DNA from: CAWGCE01 sp964480915
GTDB lineage: Bacteria; Planctomycetota; Planctomycetia; Pirellulales; Pirellulaceae
NCBI GenBank assembly: GCA_964480915.1
Contig: CAYZRS010000009.1
Span: 1-64,000, forward strand
DNA length: 64,000 nucleotides
Direction: 5' to 3'
Both the position numbers and the translations under genes were made by a program. Below the pieces are notes generated by a model, which did no database searches, had not been told where the DNA came from, and saw nothing but the letters and a program-made list of their open reading frames with translations. Shown piece after piece: positions 33,807 to 43,153 of this stretch (within the stretch, counting starts at the first letter, position 1; each line of letters starts with the position of its first letter).

Positions 33807-36009
33807 CACGCGCACTTTGATCATCCTGATTCCGCTGTTGCCGCTGCTGGGCGCGATCGTAACCGCGATCCTGGGCGCACGCGTGCTGAAGAAACAGAGC
33901 CACTTGCCGATCGTCATTGCGATCATTGGCAGCTTTCTCTGTAGCTTCATGATGCTGCAGAATGTGCGCCAAAACGTGACGGGTGATGATCCGCTGACGA
34001 CGATCGGCTACGAACAGGTCGAGCACCTGTGGACGTGGGCCAATATTCCAGCGGCCGTCGATTCGGGCCCCGAAGCGGGCACCGATTTCACAATCGACGT
34101 GACACTACGGACCGATCCGCTGACCGCGATCATGCTGGTCATGGTCACGTTTGTGGCATCGCTGGTCGCCATTTACGGCGCCGGGTACATGCACGGTGAC
34201 CGTGGCTATTGGCGTTTTTTCGCCTACGTCGGACTGTTTGTGTTTTCGATGACGATGCTGGTCTCGGTGAGCAATTTTCTGCTGCTGTTTGTATTTTGGG
34301 AGGCGGTCGGCGCGTGTAGTTATCTGCTGATCGGTTTCTGGTACGAAAAGGACTCGGCCGCGGCGGCGGGCAAGAAGGCCTTTCTCGTCAACCGGGTCGG
34401 TGACTTTGGTTTTGTGCTGGCACTGTTCCTGATCTGGATGGTGTATGGCACTTGGAACTTCCACGACGCCGACGGCGTGATGGGTGTGCTGGGCCAACAG
34501 CGATTGAGCACGGGCGATTACGTGGCGGGAGGCACCGGTTTGGCGATTTGTCTGCTGCTGATGCTGGGCGCCTGTGGCAAGAGTGCTCAGTTCCCGCTCC
34601 ACGTCTGGTTGGCCGACGCGATGGAAGGGCCGACGCCGGTCAGCGCTCTGATCCACGCGGCGACGATGGTCACGGCAGGCGTCTACATGGTGACACGCTG
34701 TACGCCGCTGTTTCTTGTCTCGCCCGAAGCACAGATGACGGTAGCCTGCATCGGCGGCATCACCGCTTTGATGGCCGGTCTGATCGCGATCACACAATTC
34801 GATCTCAAACGGGTGCTGGCCTATTCGACGCTCAGTCAGCTGGGCTACATGTTCTTGGGTTTAGGAACCGGCACGCTCGCTGGCATTACCGCCGGGATGT
34901 TCCATCTGTTCACACACGCTTTCTTCAAGGCACTGCTGTTCCTAGGAGCCGGTAGTGTGATGCACTCGATGGGCGGCGTAATCGATATGCGTCGCTTTGG
35001 CGGATTGAAGAAGTTGATGCCGATCACTCACATCACGTTCTTGGTGGGCTGCTTGGCACTGGCCGGACTGTTTCCGTTGTCCGGGTTCTGGAGTAAGGAT
35101 GCCATCGTGGGTGCGATCCATGATCAGGCGGCGGCGATGCAAACTGCCAGCGAAGTCGCCACGGCAAGTAGCATCAACGGCCAGGAGCCAGACCAGGTTA
35201 TTCGACTTGTCGCTGCGGCAGACGAGTCGGCCACTCACGCAGGTGACCATGACGCACACGCGGGTGGACATCACGAGGTCACAACGACTCACTTGGCGAA
35301 TTACTCGCAGGCGCTGCTGCAACGTGGTGCGACGATCTACCAGGCGCTTTACTACATCTCGCTGTTCACCGCGTTCTTGACCGCACTCTACACGTTCCGA
35401 GCTTTCTTCCTCACCTTTTACGGCGAGGAAGAAATTCCGGCAGAGGCGGGCCATCACGCGCATGAGTCACCGCCGTCGATGTGGGTGCCGTTGGCGATCC
35501 TGGCGGTGTTTGCTGCCGGTGTAGGTGGTTGGTTGCATTGGACGCACGGCTTTGACAACCTGTTGGCTCAAACGCCATCGCTTGCCACCGCGGCCGCTTT
35601 GAAGACACCTCTGCCTGGCGTGTTTCATATGAACGTGGCGATCACTAGTTCGATCATTGCGGTGTTGGGAGTTGCCTTGGCCGCATTCTTCTACCTGGGT
35701 AACACCAGCGAAGCGGAAGGTTTGGCCAAGCTGTTCAGCCCGCTGCACAAGTTGTCCTACGGGAAATTTTTCTGGGATGAAATTTACGACGGGTTGATTG
35801 TTAAGCCGCTGCAGCTACTGGCCAAACTGAGTTACTTCTTCGACCGGCAGGTCGTGGACGGCATCGTGAACTTCTTCGGCTGGTTGCCGAAGACGATCGC
35901 AGGCGGCTTGCGTTCACTGCAGGTGGGCCTGATTCCGTTTTATGGATTGGCGATGGTCCTTGGCATGTTAACGTTGCTCGCCGCTCGAGCGCTTTGGGGG
36001 AACGGCTAG
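33799..36009 (+). CDS. nuoL: NADH-quinone oxidoreductase subunit L
   Basis: NuoL is an antiporter-like proton-pumping subunit. The ATG at 33799 (736 residues) overlaps the nuoK stop; a GTG at 33754 only extends into nuoK. Motifs include FVFWEAVGACSYLLIGFW, HVWLADAMEGPTPVSALIHA and GLFPLSGFWSKDAIVG. A soluble insertion near residues 445-485 is rich in Ala, Asp and His (HAGDHDAHAGGHHEVTTTH), possibly metal-binding. The C-terminal part carries the helix that lies along the membrane arm. Confidence 0.96.
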   Translation: MFNTRTLIILIPLLPLLGAIVTAILGARVLKKQSHLPIVIAIIGSFLCSFMMLQNVRQNVTGDDPLTTIGYEQVEHLWTWANIPAAVDSGPEAGTDFTIDVTLRTDPLTAIMLVMVTFVASLVAIYGAGYMHGDRGYWRFFAYVGLFVFSMTMLVSVSNFLLLFVFWEAVGACSYLLIGFWYEKDSAAAAGKKAFLVNRVGDFGFVLALFLIWMVYGTWNFHDADGVMGVLGQQRLSTGDYVAGGTGLAICLLLMLGACGKSAQFPLHVWLADAMEGPTPVSALIHAATMVTAGVYMVTRCTPLFLVSPEAQMTVACIGGITALMAGLIAITQFDLKRVLAYSTLSQLGYMFLGLGTGTLAGITAGMFHLFTHAFFKALLFLGAGSVMHSMGGVIDMRRFGGLKKLMPITHITFLVGCLALAGLFPLSGFWSKDAIVGAIHDQAAAMQTASEVATASSINGQEPDQVIRLVAAADESATHAGDHDAHAGGHHEVTTTHLANYSQALLQRGATIYQALYYISLFTAFLTALYTFRAFFLTFYGEEEIPAEAGHHAHESPPSMWVPLAILAVFAAGVGGWLHWTHGFDNLLAQTPSLATAAALKTPLPGVFHMNVAITSSIIAVLGVALAAFFYLGNTSEAEGLAKLFSPLHKLSYGKFFWDEIYDGLIVKPLQLLAKLSYFFDRQVVDGIVNFFGWLPKTIAGGLRSLQVGLIPFYGLAMVLGMLTLLAARALWGNG

Positions 36010-37680
36010 ATGGCCACTTTATTGATTGCCACTGTCCTGTTGCCGATGTTGGGAGCCGCGCTTGTCGCGATCTTCCCGTCTCGCGGCCCCATCGTGCCTC
36101 GCACCATGGCTCTGTTGATCACACTGGTAACGGCGGTGCTCGCGTGCATATTGCTCAAGGGGTTTGTTGCCGCTCCGCCCCCCTTGGGGACCGACTTTGC
36201 CGCGGTAAACGAAGCCTGGTTGCCGGCCGACGCGGGCATCGACATCCGCTTTGCGTTGGGGATCGACGGAGTCAGCGCCTGGATGTTTGGCCTGTCGGCG
36301 ATTTTGATGATTACCGCCGTGCTGGTCAGCTGGGAAGCGATTCAGGATCGACCGGCGCTGTTTTATACGATGCTGTTGCTGCTCGAGGCTGGTTGCCTAG
36401 GAGTGTTTGCGGCACGCGACATTATCTTGTTCTACGTCTTTTTCGAATTCACACTGATCCCGTTGTTCTTCCTGATCGGAATTTGGGGGAGTGAGGATCG
36501 GCGTTACGCCGCTTCCAAGTTCTTCATCTACACGTTGGCTGGCAGCTTGTTGACGTTCCTGGGCCTGCTGTCGATTGTCTTTTGGAATTACCAAAACGGC
36601 GGCGCGCTGACGTTTTCGATTCGAGAGCTGACCGCCGGGCTGACGGCTCATCCGATGGCGGCGAATATGCAGCTGTGGGTCTTCCTGGCACTCTTTGCCG
36701 GGTTTGCGATCAAGGTGCCATTGTTTCCCTTCCACACCTGGCTGCCGCTGGCTCACGTCCAAGCGCCGACTGCCGGTAGTGTGATTTTGGCCGGCATCAT
36801 GCTGAAGATGGGAACCTATGGCTTTGTGCGGTTCAGTATTCCAATGCTGCCCGATGCGACGGTGACATTGATGCCGTGGCTCTTGTGGTTGTCGGTCATT
36901 GGCATCGTGTACGGCGCGATGGTGGCGTTGGCTCAAACGGACGTCAAACGGCTCATCGCTTATTCCAGCGTGAGCCATCTTGGCTTCTGTACTTTGGGCC
37001 TGTTCGCCCTCAATCGTGTTGGGACCGAAGGGGCCATGCTGCAGATGGTCAATCATGGCATCTCGACGGGAGGCCTGTTTGCAATCGTTGGCATGATGTA
37101 CGAGCGTTATCACACTCGCGAAATCAAAAAGCTGGGCGGCATCGCCCGCCAAACACCGTGGCTGGCATTCTTCATGCTGTTGTTCACGTTCTCGAGCATC
37201 GGCCTGCCCGGCATGAACGGCTTTGCGGGTGAAATCTTGATCCTGCTGGGCATGTTCCAGCGCGGCTGGTCGGTTGCGACGACGATCGGTGGTGGTTCGT
37301 TGAAGGTGGTTGCCGTGCTGGCGATCTCTGGCGTCGTTTTGGGAGCCTGGTACATGCTGTGGCTGGTGCAACGCGTCTTTTTCGGACCGAGCCGCACCGA
37401 TGGCCACCACGACGTGCACGACCTGACTTGGCGGGAAATTTTTGCCCTCCTGCCGCTCGCCATCCTCGTGTTTTGGATTGGGCTTTATCCCAAGTTCTTC
37501 CTCGATCCGGTTGGCGAACCATTGAATCAACTAACGCAGGTCGCCCGCTCCCGTTTGGTCGGTGCTGCTGAGCCTGGCCCGGACGCCGATGCGGCCACCG
37601 TGGCATTCGCACCGCTGTCGCCTGCGCCCCGATCACCATGGGCCGAGCTTACTGACGAGAGTTCGGAAAACGAACGATAG
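36010..37680 (+). CDS. nuoM: NADH-quinone oxidoreductase subunit M
   Basis: NuoM is a second antiporter-like subunit. The 556-residue protein starts directly at the nuoL stop. Motifs are FYVFFEFTLIPLFFLIGIWG, PLFPFHTWLPLAHVQAPTAG and RLIAYSSVSHLGFCTLGLF. The last roughly 60 residues are hydrophilic and extend beyond the usual end (about 500). Confidence 0.96.
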   Translation: MATLLIATVLLPMLGAALVAIFPSRGPIVPRTMALLITLVTAVLACILLKGFVAAPPPLGTDFAAVNEAWLPADAGIDIRFALGIDGVSAWMFGLSAILMITAVLVSWEAIQDRPALFYTMLLLLEAGCLGVFAARDIILFYVFFEFTLIPLFFLIGIWGSEDRRYAASKFFIYTLAGSLLTFLGLLSIVFWNYQNGGALTFSIRELTAGLTAHPMAANMQLWVFLALFAGFAIKVPLFPFHTWLPLAHVQAPTAGSVILAGIMLKMGTYGFVRFSIPMLPDATVTLMPWLLWLSVIGIVYGAMVALAQTDVKRLIAYSSVSHLGFCTLGLFALNRVGTEGAMLQMVNHGISTGGLFAIVGMMYERYHTREIKKLGGIARQTPWLAFFMLLFTFSSIGLPGMNGFAGEILILLGMFQRGWSVATTIGGGSLKVVAVLAISGVVLGAWYMLWLVQRVFFGPSRTDGHHDVHDLTWREIFALLPLAILVFWIGLYPKFFLDPVGEPLNQLTQVARSRLVGAAEPGPDADAATVAFAPLSPAPRSPWAELTDESSENER

Positions 37681-37685
37681 AAACC

Positions 37686-39260
37686 ATGATTGACAATCAA
37701 ACCGCATTATCGCTGATCCCCGAACTCATCCTGATCGTCACTGCAGTGCTCGTGATGGTGGTGGGAGCTTTCATTCGAGACAGCAAAATACTCAGTGTGA
37801 TCGGATCGGTGGGGATGGTCGCTGCCGCTTGCGCCTTGGTCCAGTGGCAAGGCCTGCCCTGGGCCACGGACGTGATTCAGGGAAGCATGGATTCCCTGTC
37901 GGCCACGTTGCGATGGCTGGCCTTTGCGATCGGCCTGCTGCTAATGCTGATGGCGGCCCGACCGGCGGCCCGCAGTCAGGCGGGAGAACTTCTGGGCCTC
38001 GTGGTGCTGATCGTGGCCGGGTTGATGTTTGTGTGTGGTACGGACGAACTGGTGCTCATGTTTCTTGGCTTGGAATTGATATCTGTGCCGACTTACGCGC
38101 TCCTATTCATTGGCCGTAAAGATCGTAATTCGGGCGAAGCGGCGGTGAAGTACTTTTTCCTCAGCATTCTCTCGTCCGCGCTGTTCGTGTTGGGATTGTC
38201 GCTGCTGTACGGAGCGACCGGCGCCACCCGCTATGGCCAGCTGACCGAAGTGCTGGCCGGGCAGTCGAGCGCTTCGCGCATGGTCCTGCTGTCCGTTTGC
38301 CTGATCTTTGCTGGGCTCGGTTTCAAAATCGCCGCGGTGCCGTTTCACTTCTACGCGCCGGACGTCTACATGGCGACGACGAACCTCAACGCGGGGCTGT
38401 TGGCGGTCGTGCCGAAAGTGGCTGGCATCGCCGTATTGATTCGATTCGCATTCGTGTTTGCCGGCGTCTGCCCCGACTTCGTCTGGCAGTTGGCACTCAT
38501 CATGTCGATGCTGACGATGACGATTGGAAACTTCTGTGCCCTCTGGCAAACGCATGTGCGGCGTTTGCTCGCCTACTCGTCGATCGCCCATTCGGGGTAT
38601 CTTTTGATTGGCGTCGTCGTGGCGATTGCCAGTATGAATGCGGGCCAGCCTGTTTTCGACGGGATGGCGGCCACACTGTTGTATTTGGCCATGTACGCTT
38701 TCGCGTCACTGGGCACGTTTGCCGTGCTTTCCGAACTCAGCAGCGACGATCAAGAAATGGACACGCTCGAGCAATTGTCGGGCGTGGGAGCCAAGCGGCC
38801 TTGGCTGGCTGGGGCGCTTGCGATCTTTCTCTTTTCGCTCGCAGGTATACCGCCATTGGCCGGTTTCTGGGGCAAGTTCACTTTGATTGGTGGAGCACTT
38901 TCGGTGGCGCGGGCTGAAGAAATCGCACCGTACAACAGCTGGTTCTTTGCTCTGGTCGTCGTCGCATTGCTCAATGCGGCGGTTGGAGCCGTCTATTATC
39001 TGCGCGTCATCGGCACCGTCTATTTTGGCGATCGTACCGGGCGACAAGTCGAATCTCGCGTGGGCGGTTCTGCCAGCTTGGCGGCCATGGTCTGTGCCGT
39101 CGTGCTCATCGGTTTGGGGATTTTGCCAAGTTCGTTCGTTGGGCATTTTCAACGAGTCGGTGAATCTTTAAGTCCCGGGATCATTGATGTCCAGCCGGCG
39201 GTACCCAGTGTTGCCGTGCGGCCACAAGTATCTTTGGTCCGACCGGCAGTCGGCGAGTAA
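37686..39260 (+). CDS. nuoN: NADH-quinone oxidoreductase subunit N
   Basis: NuoN is the third antiporter-like subunit and completes the complex. The 524-residue protein shows LMFLGLELISVPTYALLFIG, KYFFLSILSSALFVLG, VPFHFYAPDVYMATTNLNAG and RLLAYSSIAHSGYLLIG. It ends six bases before the start of the regulator gene at 39267, so the regulator is probably co-transcribed. Confidence 0.96.
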   Translation: MIDNQTALSLIPELILIVTAVLVMVVGAFIRDSKILSVIGSVGMVAAACALVQWQGLPWATDVIQGSMDSLSATLRWLAFAIGLLLMLMAARPAARSQAGELLGLVVLIVAGLMFVCGTDELVLMFLGLELISVPTYALLFIGRKDRNSGEAAVKYFFLSILSSALFVLGLSLLYGATGATRYGQLTEVLAGQSSASRMVLLSVCLIFAGLGFKIAAVPFHFYAPDVYMATTNLNAGLLAVVPKVAGIAVLIRFAFVFAGVCPDFVWQLALIMSMLTMTIGNFCALWQTHVRRLLAYSSIAHSGYLLIGVVVAIASMNAGQPVFDGMAATLLYLAMYAFASLGTFAVLSELSSDDQEMDTLEQLSGVGAKRPWLAGALAIFLFSLAGIPPLAGFWGKFTLIGGALSVARAEEIAPYNSWFFALVVVALLNAAVGAVYYLRVIGTVYFGDRTGRQVESRVGGSASLAAMVCAVVLIGLGILPSSFVGHFQRVGESLSPGIIDVQPAVPSVAVRPQVSLVRPAVGE

Positions 39261-39266
39261 CTCGCG

Positions 39267-40595
39267 ATGGCCATCTCGCGCAAGACGGTCCTTTCTCGAC
39301 TGATCGACTCGGCAACGCAGCCGGTTTACGCGTTGGATGAGAAACAACGACTCGTCTATTGCAATGATGCCCTCGCGAGACGGCTAGGTGCGACCGCAGA
39401 GGAGCTCGTAGGGAGTATCTGCCAATACGTGACGACGCCTCCCGGATTGGAGAATCGACAATCGTTGCTCAACGGTTTGTGTCCTGGCCCGCACGTCTTC
39501 CTCGGGCGGGAAGAGCTCGCAGCGGTATTGTTGCCGCAAGGTGATCACCTGGAAGAGTTCACGGTTCGCTTTCTTCCGTTTACCGAACACGTCGAAAGCG
39601 GCGGCAGCGGATCGGTACAATTGGTCCTAGCCGTGGTTCAGTTGCTGGACCAAACCTCACCGGTCGCCAACTACCATGACGAAATTCGTCGTATCCGTCA
39701 GCAACTTGCTAAGGACTACGACATGGATCAGCTGATTGGTGTTTCTCCCGGCATTCAGAAGGTGCACCGGCAGGCGAAGCTGGCCGCGGCTGCGGGAGAA
39801 AATGTGCTGTTGCTGGGCCCTCCTGGCACTGGAAAAGAGCGACTGGCACAAGCGATTCACTACGCGGGACAAAGCGATGCGGTGCCGATGGTCTCCTTAG
39901 CTTGTCATTTTCTCGACGATGAGTTGTTGCGCACGACCGTCTTGTCGTTAGTGCAGCAGGCGAACGATACGGGCAACTTGCCGACGTTGTTGTTGACCGA
40001 AGCGCACGAGCTTGCAGAAGAGGCTCAGCATGAACTGCTCCGGCTGATCGCCACGGCCAAGTTTCGCATCATGGTCACCGCGACGGTCGACGGTGAGGGG
40101 CAGTTGACACTCTTGCCCGACGTGGTCGATTCGGTCAGTACGTTTACGATCGAGATTCCAGGATTGGGCCAGCGGCCGGAAGATGTCCGCCTGTTGGCAG
40201 AACATTTCCTGGAAAAAATGAACACACAGACGCAGAAGAGGATCGTCGGTTTCGACGATGGGGCGATTGAGCTGTTAATGGCCCACAGTTGGCCCGGGAA
40301 TAGGAATGAGCTGAATGATGTCATTGCAGAGGCGCATCAGGCGGCAACGGGCGTTCGGATCGTCGCCGCCGATATGCCAAGATTCCTGCGTCATGCGAGT
40401 GACGCAGCGATTCATCCACCCCCGGAAGACGAATCGATCGATTTAGACTCGATCTTGCGAACAATGGAAATTGAAATGATCGTTCGGGCGCTGCGAAAAG
40501 CCAACTCGAATAAGGCTCAGGCGGCCAGACTGCTGGGCATTCAACGTAACAAGTTACTAAGACGTATCGAACAATTGGAGATCACGAACTGGTAA
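39267..40595 (+). CDS. PAS-AAA-Fis transcriptional regulator lacking GAFTGA
   Basis: This 442-residue regulator has a PAS-like N-terminal domain (residues 10-60, AVLDEK-type core). Walker A is GPPGTGKE (184-191) and the Walker B position reads LLLTEAHE, with Thr where Asp is usual. A Fis-type helix-turn-helix closes the protein (NKAQAARLLGIQRNKLLRRI). The GAFTGA loop that contacts sigma-54 is absent. It is therefore unlikely to activate sigma-54 promoters in the classical way. Its place right after nuoN suggests a role in redox or energy control. Its stop overlaps the next start by one base. Confidence 0.85.
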   Translation: MAISRKTVLSRLIDSATQPVYALDEKQRLVYCNDALARRLGATAEELVGSICQYVTTPPGLENRQSLLNGLCPGPHVFLGREELAAVLLPQGDHLEEFTVRFLPFTEHVESGGSGSVQLVLAVVQLLDQTSPVANYHDEIRRIRQQLAKDYDMDQLIGVSPGIQKVHRQAKLAAAAGENVLLLGPPGTGKERLAQAIHYAGQSDAVPMVSLACHFLDDELLRTTVLSLVQQANDTGNLPTLLLTEAHELAEEAQHELLRLIATAKFRIMVTATVDGEGQLTLLPDVVDSVSTFTIEIPGLGQRPEDVRLLAEHFLEKMNTQTQKRIVGFDDGAIELLMAHSWPGNRNELNDVIAEAHQAATGVRIVAADMPRFLRHASDAAIHPPPEDESIDLDSILRTMEIEMIVRALRKANSNKAQAARLLGIQRNKLLRRIEQLEITNW

Positions 40596-41059
40596 TGTCC
40601 GCATCGCTTCCCACCGAACGTCGGATTCAGATCATCCGCCGCGTCGCACGTATCAGCGGTGCCGGATGGGTGGCGCTCACGCTGCGTGAACTGGCACGTA
40701 CGGAAGGGACTTGCCCGATCGATACATTGGACCTTTCAGAAGTGGCACACCAGTCGGATGGTCTGGTCCGAGCGAGTATCGTGGGGCTCGATCCGGCAGA
40801 AGGGATCGAGCCCGTTGCCAAATTCCTGCAGCAGCATCGTTCCGACCGGGCGATCCATTTTGTCAGCAGTACCGGGTTACCCGGGGATGTGGCTGTGCTC
40901 ATGAGACAGTGCGGGGCGGCTGGCATCATCGAATCGATCGATTCGGCCAAGCTGGCGGCCCGGACAATTGGCCGTTTTTTCAGCCTGTGGCCACTATCAG
41001 CACATGCCCCTCTACTGCAACAATTACCTTGGAGACCGTTTGCGACCGAAGCCACCTAA
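40595..41059 (+). CDS. Uncharacterised protein coupled to the regulator
   Basis: The 154-residue protein starts one base inside the regulator stop (TAATG), so it is translationally coupled. No domain is recognised. The sequence alternates helices and strands (LDLSEVAHQ, VRASIVGLDPAEG, AIHFVSSTGLPGDVAVLMRQ), with a possible Rossmann-like or receiver-like fold that lacks clear phosphorylation residues. It may be a partner of the regulator. Confidence 0.6.
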   Translation: MSASLPTERRIQIIRRVARISGAGWVALTLRELARTEGTCPIDTLDLSEVAHQSDGLVRASIVGLDPAEGIEPVAKFLQQHRSDRAIHFVSSTGLPGDVAVLMRQCGAAGIIESIDSAKLAARTIGRFFSLWPLSAHAPLLQQLPWRPFATEAT

Positions 41060-41122
41060 TGTCTGGCGCTCGGCGACAATCGCACGAGTTGACTCGTACC
41101 AACACGCAAGAGAAGGAAGTTC

Positions 41123-42193
41123 ATGTCGGAAGAAATGAAGAAGCAGATCGACGAAGTGCTGGGCAGCTTTTCTGACCCGGAAACTGGCCGGAATGTCGTG
41201 CAAACCGAGCAGGTCAAGTCGATTTCTATTGATGGCACAAACGTCAAAGTCGAGTTGGGTTTGACCAGTCATTCGGCACCGATTTGGGACGATACCAAGC
41301 AGGATTTACAGCAGCTTTTGACGGCGGCGTTGCCGAGTGGTGCGAATATTAACGTCGAGGTCACCGAACACGAGCGTGCGGCGGTACCGCTGGGCGAGTT
41401 AGGCCTGCACGTGAAGAGCGTCGTGGCTGTTGGTTCTGGCAAGGGTGGCGTTGGTAAAAGCACCATTGCTTCGTCGATGGCGCTGGCACTGAAAAACAGC
41501 GGTTGCAAAGTTGGGCTGATGGACGCCGATGTTTACGGTCCCAGCGTGCCTCACTTGTTAGGATTGGAAGGTCGTCCCGAAGTCGAAAACAAACGTATCC
41601 AGCCCATCATGAAGAACGGCATGCCCGTGATGTCGATGGGCTTCTTGGTTCCGCCGGACGAGGCCATTGTTTGGCGTGGGCCAATGTTACACGGCGCGAT
41701 CACGCAATTCTTGCGCGACACCGATTGGGGACCACTCGATTACTTGATTATCGATATGCCGCCCGGAACGGGTGACATCGCTTTGACACTTTCGCAGTTG
41801 CTCCCACTGACCGGCGCGGTTGTTGTTTGCACGCCTCAAGATGTGGCGCTTTTGGATGCGGTCAAGGCGATCGCGATGTTCCGCAAAGTGAATATTCCCA
41901 TCTTAGGCATGGTGGAAAATATGAGCGGCTTTGTTTGCGAGTGTGGCAAGTCGTACGATATCTTTGGCAAAGGTGGAGCGAAGGACCGAGCCGAACAAGT
42001 CAACGTGCCATTCTTGGGCGATGTGCCCATCAATCTTTCCGTACGCGAATCAGGCGACTCGGGTCGAATGGAGGCCGTTTTTGACGATCCGCATGTAGGG
42101 CCGAGCCTGGCACGGATTGCCTATCAGCTCTCGAAGAATCTAGCCACGCAGAACTCGGCGGCCCCCAGCTTGCCGTCGCTCCCAGTGCTATAA
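41123..42193 (+). CDS. mrp: Mrp/NBP35-type Fe-S cluster carrier ATPase
   Basis: The 356-residue protein has an N-terminal MIP18/DUF59 domain (residues 1-90) and a ParA-like ATPase. The nucleotide loop is VGSGKGGVGKSTIASSMA and the later metal-binding Cys pair is in GFVCECGKSYDIFG. DMPPGTGDIALTLSQLLPL is the family Switch II. It delivers Fe-S clusters and lies 3 kb after the complex I genes, whose products need many clusters. A bidirectional terminator follows. Confidence 0.93.
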   Translation: MSEEMKKQIDEVLGSFSDPETGRNVVQTEQVKSISIDGTNVKVELGLTSHSAPIWDDTKQDLQQLLTAALPSGANINVEVTEHERAAVPLGELGLHVKSVVAVGSGKGGVGKSTIASSMALALKNSGCKVGLMDADVYGPSVPHLLGLEGRPEVENKRIQPIMKNGMPVMSMGFLVPPDEAIVWRGPMLHGAITQFLRDTDWGPLDYLIIDMPPGTGDIALTLSQLLPLTGAVVVCTPQDVALLDAVKAIAMFRKVNIPILGMVENMSGFVCECGKSYDIFGKGGAKDRAEQVNVPFLGDVPINLSVRESGDSGRMEAVFDDPHVGPSLARIAYQLSKNLATQNSAAPSLPSLPVL

Positions 42194-42201
42194 GACGGTT
42201 C

Positions 42202-42231
42202 CCAATCGGGGACGGGCCAATCGGGGACGGG
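42202..42231 (+). repeat. Tandem duplication of a 15-base unit
   Basis: CCAATCGGGGACGGG occurs twice in direct tandem within 42202-42231, just after the mrp stop. It lies in non-coding DNA ahead of the terminator. No function is evident. Confidence 0.45.
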
Positions 42232-42251
42232 CGAATTCTTGGGTCCCATAG

Positions 42252-42286
42252 AAAAGGCCGGCAACATGGTGTTGCCGGCCTTTTTT
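42252..42286. terminator. Bidirectional rho-independent terminator
   Basis: GGCCGGCAAC (42256-42265) pairs perfectly with GTTGCCGGCC (42271-42280). It is flanked by A4 on the left and T6 on the right, so it can end transcripts from both sides. It lies between the convergent mrp and Lys-rich protein genes. Confidence 0.9.
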
Positions 42287-42303
42287 GAATTCAGAAACAC
42301 GCT

Positions 42304-42570
42304 TTAGCGCTTCTTCTTTTTGGCTTTCTTCTTAGCCTTTTTCTTGGCTACTTTCTTCTTGGCCTTCTTCTTCGTAGCCTTCTTCTTTTTCTTCTTAGCT
42401 ACCTTCTTCTTGGCTTTCTTTTTAGCCTTTTTCTTGGCCTTCTTTTTGGCCTTCTTCTTTGTAGCCTTCTTCTTCTTGGCTACCTTCTTCTTCTTTTTCT
42501 TCTTAGCTACCTTCTTTTTGGCAGCCTTCTTTTTTTTGGCTACCTTCTTCTTCTTTTTCTTTTTGGCCAC
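42304..42570 (-). CDS. Lys/Ala-rich histone H1-like protein
   Basis: The 88-residue product consists almost only of Lys and Ala, with a few Thr, Val and one Arg, in repeats such as KKAKKKAKKKVAKKK. The start is GTG at 42570: AGGAGG at 42579-42584 gives an ideal spacing of 8. Such low-complexity cationic proteins resemble the tails of histone H1 and the Hc2 nucleoid protein of chlamydiae. DNA compaction or RNA binding is inferred from charge, not demonstrated. It is not a sequencing artefact because a strong ribosome site and a terminator frame it. Confidence 0.8.
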   Translation of the reverse strand: MAKKKKKKKVAKKKKAAKKKVAKKKKKKKVAKKKKATKKKAKKKAKKKAKKKAKKKVAKKKKKKATKKKAKKKVAKKKAKKKAKKKKR

Positions 42571-42955
42571 AGTAACATCCTCCTAAATGGTTGTTTGTGG
42601 TAAGCGGTTAGGAACGGCGGGGCGCAAAATCGTATCCTGCCGATCAGTTCACTCACTCACCTAGTTTCCTAACCACACCCTTCCTGGGGCGTCACCATTG
42701 CGTTCCAGCGATGCTGATCGCGACGTGGTTATGCCAATCGTTGGTATTTGTACAAGTTACGCAAAAAAATGCAACATGTTTCTAGCGAAATCGAAACTTT
42801 TTCGAGTCGATTTGAAACGTGTGATGACAGCGTGACTTGTCGCTTTTACAACACGATGACTTCAGCTCGCGCATGAACCTGATCGTCGCGAGTACAATTG
42901 CTTAAACGATAACTTCGACTCGAAACTGTAACGAACATAAACAGGAATCGGTTTC
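42571..42955. other. Intergenic region with two divergent promoters expected
   Basis: The 385-base stretch separates the Lys-rich gene (minus) from the small membrane protein gene (plus). Apart from the AGGAGG ribosome site at 42579-42584 I see no supported feature. A TACAAT at 42893-42898 could be a -10 box for the plus-strand gene but lacks a -35 match. Confidence 0.4.
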
Positions 42956-43153
42956 ATGCTCTTTTTAGGCAAAATGCTGCAGATTTGCGCACTTGTTCTC
43001 TTGCCACTGTCCATGTTATTCGAAGCGACCGGTATGCTCGGACGTTCTTTTGGTCTTAGCGAGATGCTTGTGATGCTCGTCTTTGGCATTAGCGCGTTTC
43101 TGATGGGTCGCTTAATCGAGGGGTACGCGCCGCAGAAAAAAAATTCGAACTAA
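42956..43153 (+). CDS. Small two-helix membrane protein
   Basis: The 65-residue protein has two hydrophobic helices: LQICALVLLPLSMLFEATGM and MLVMLVFGISAFLMGRLIEG. The linker holds LGRSFGLSE. The ATG at 42956 has AGGA about 10 bases upstream. Similar short LGRSFGLS proteins appear to be conserved in Pirellulales by my recollection, with no known role. Confidence 0.65.
   Translation: MLFLGKMLQICALVLLPLSMLFEATGMLGRSFGLSEMLVMLVFGISAFLMGRLIEGYAPQKKNSN

Noticed and set aside
36397..37530. 377-codon frame antisense to nuoM
   Set aside because: Composition is dominated by His, Gln and Arg, as expected from the complement of a membrane protein gene.
42304..42586. Phe-rich frame on the plus strand opposite the Lys-rich gene
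   Set aside because: A poly-Phe/Ala product is implausible, and the minus strand has a perfect ribosome site and terminator.
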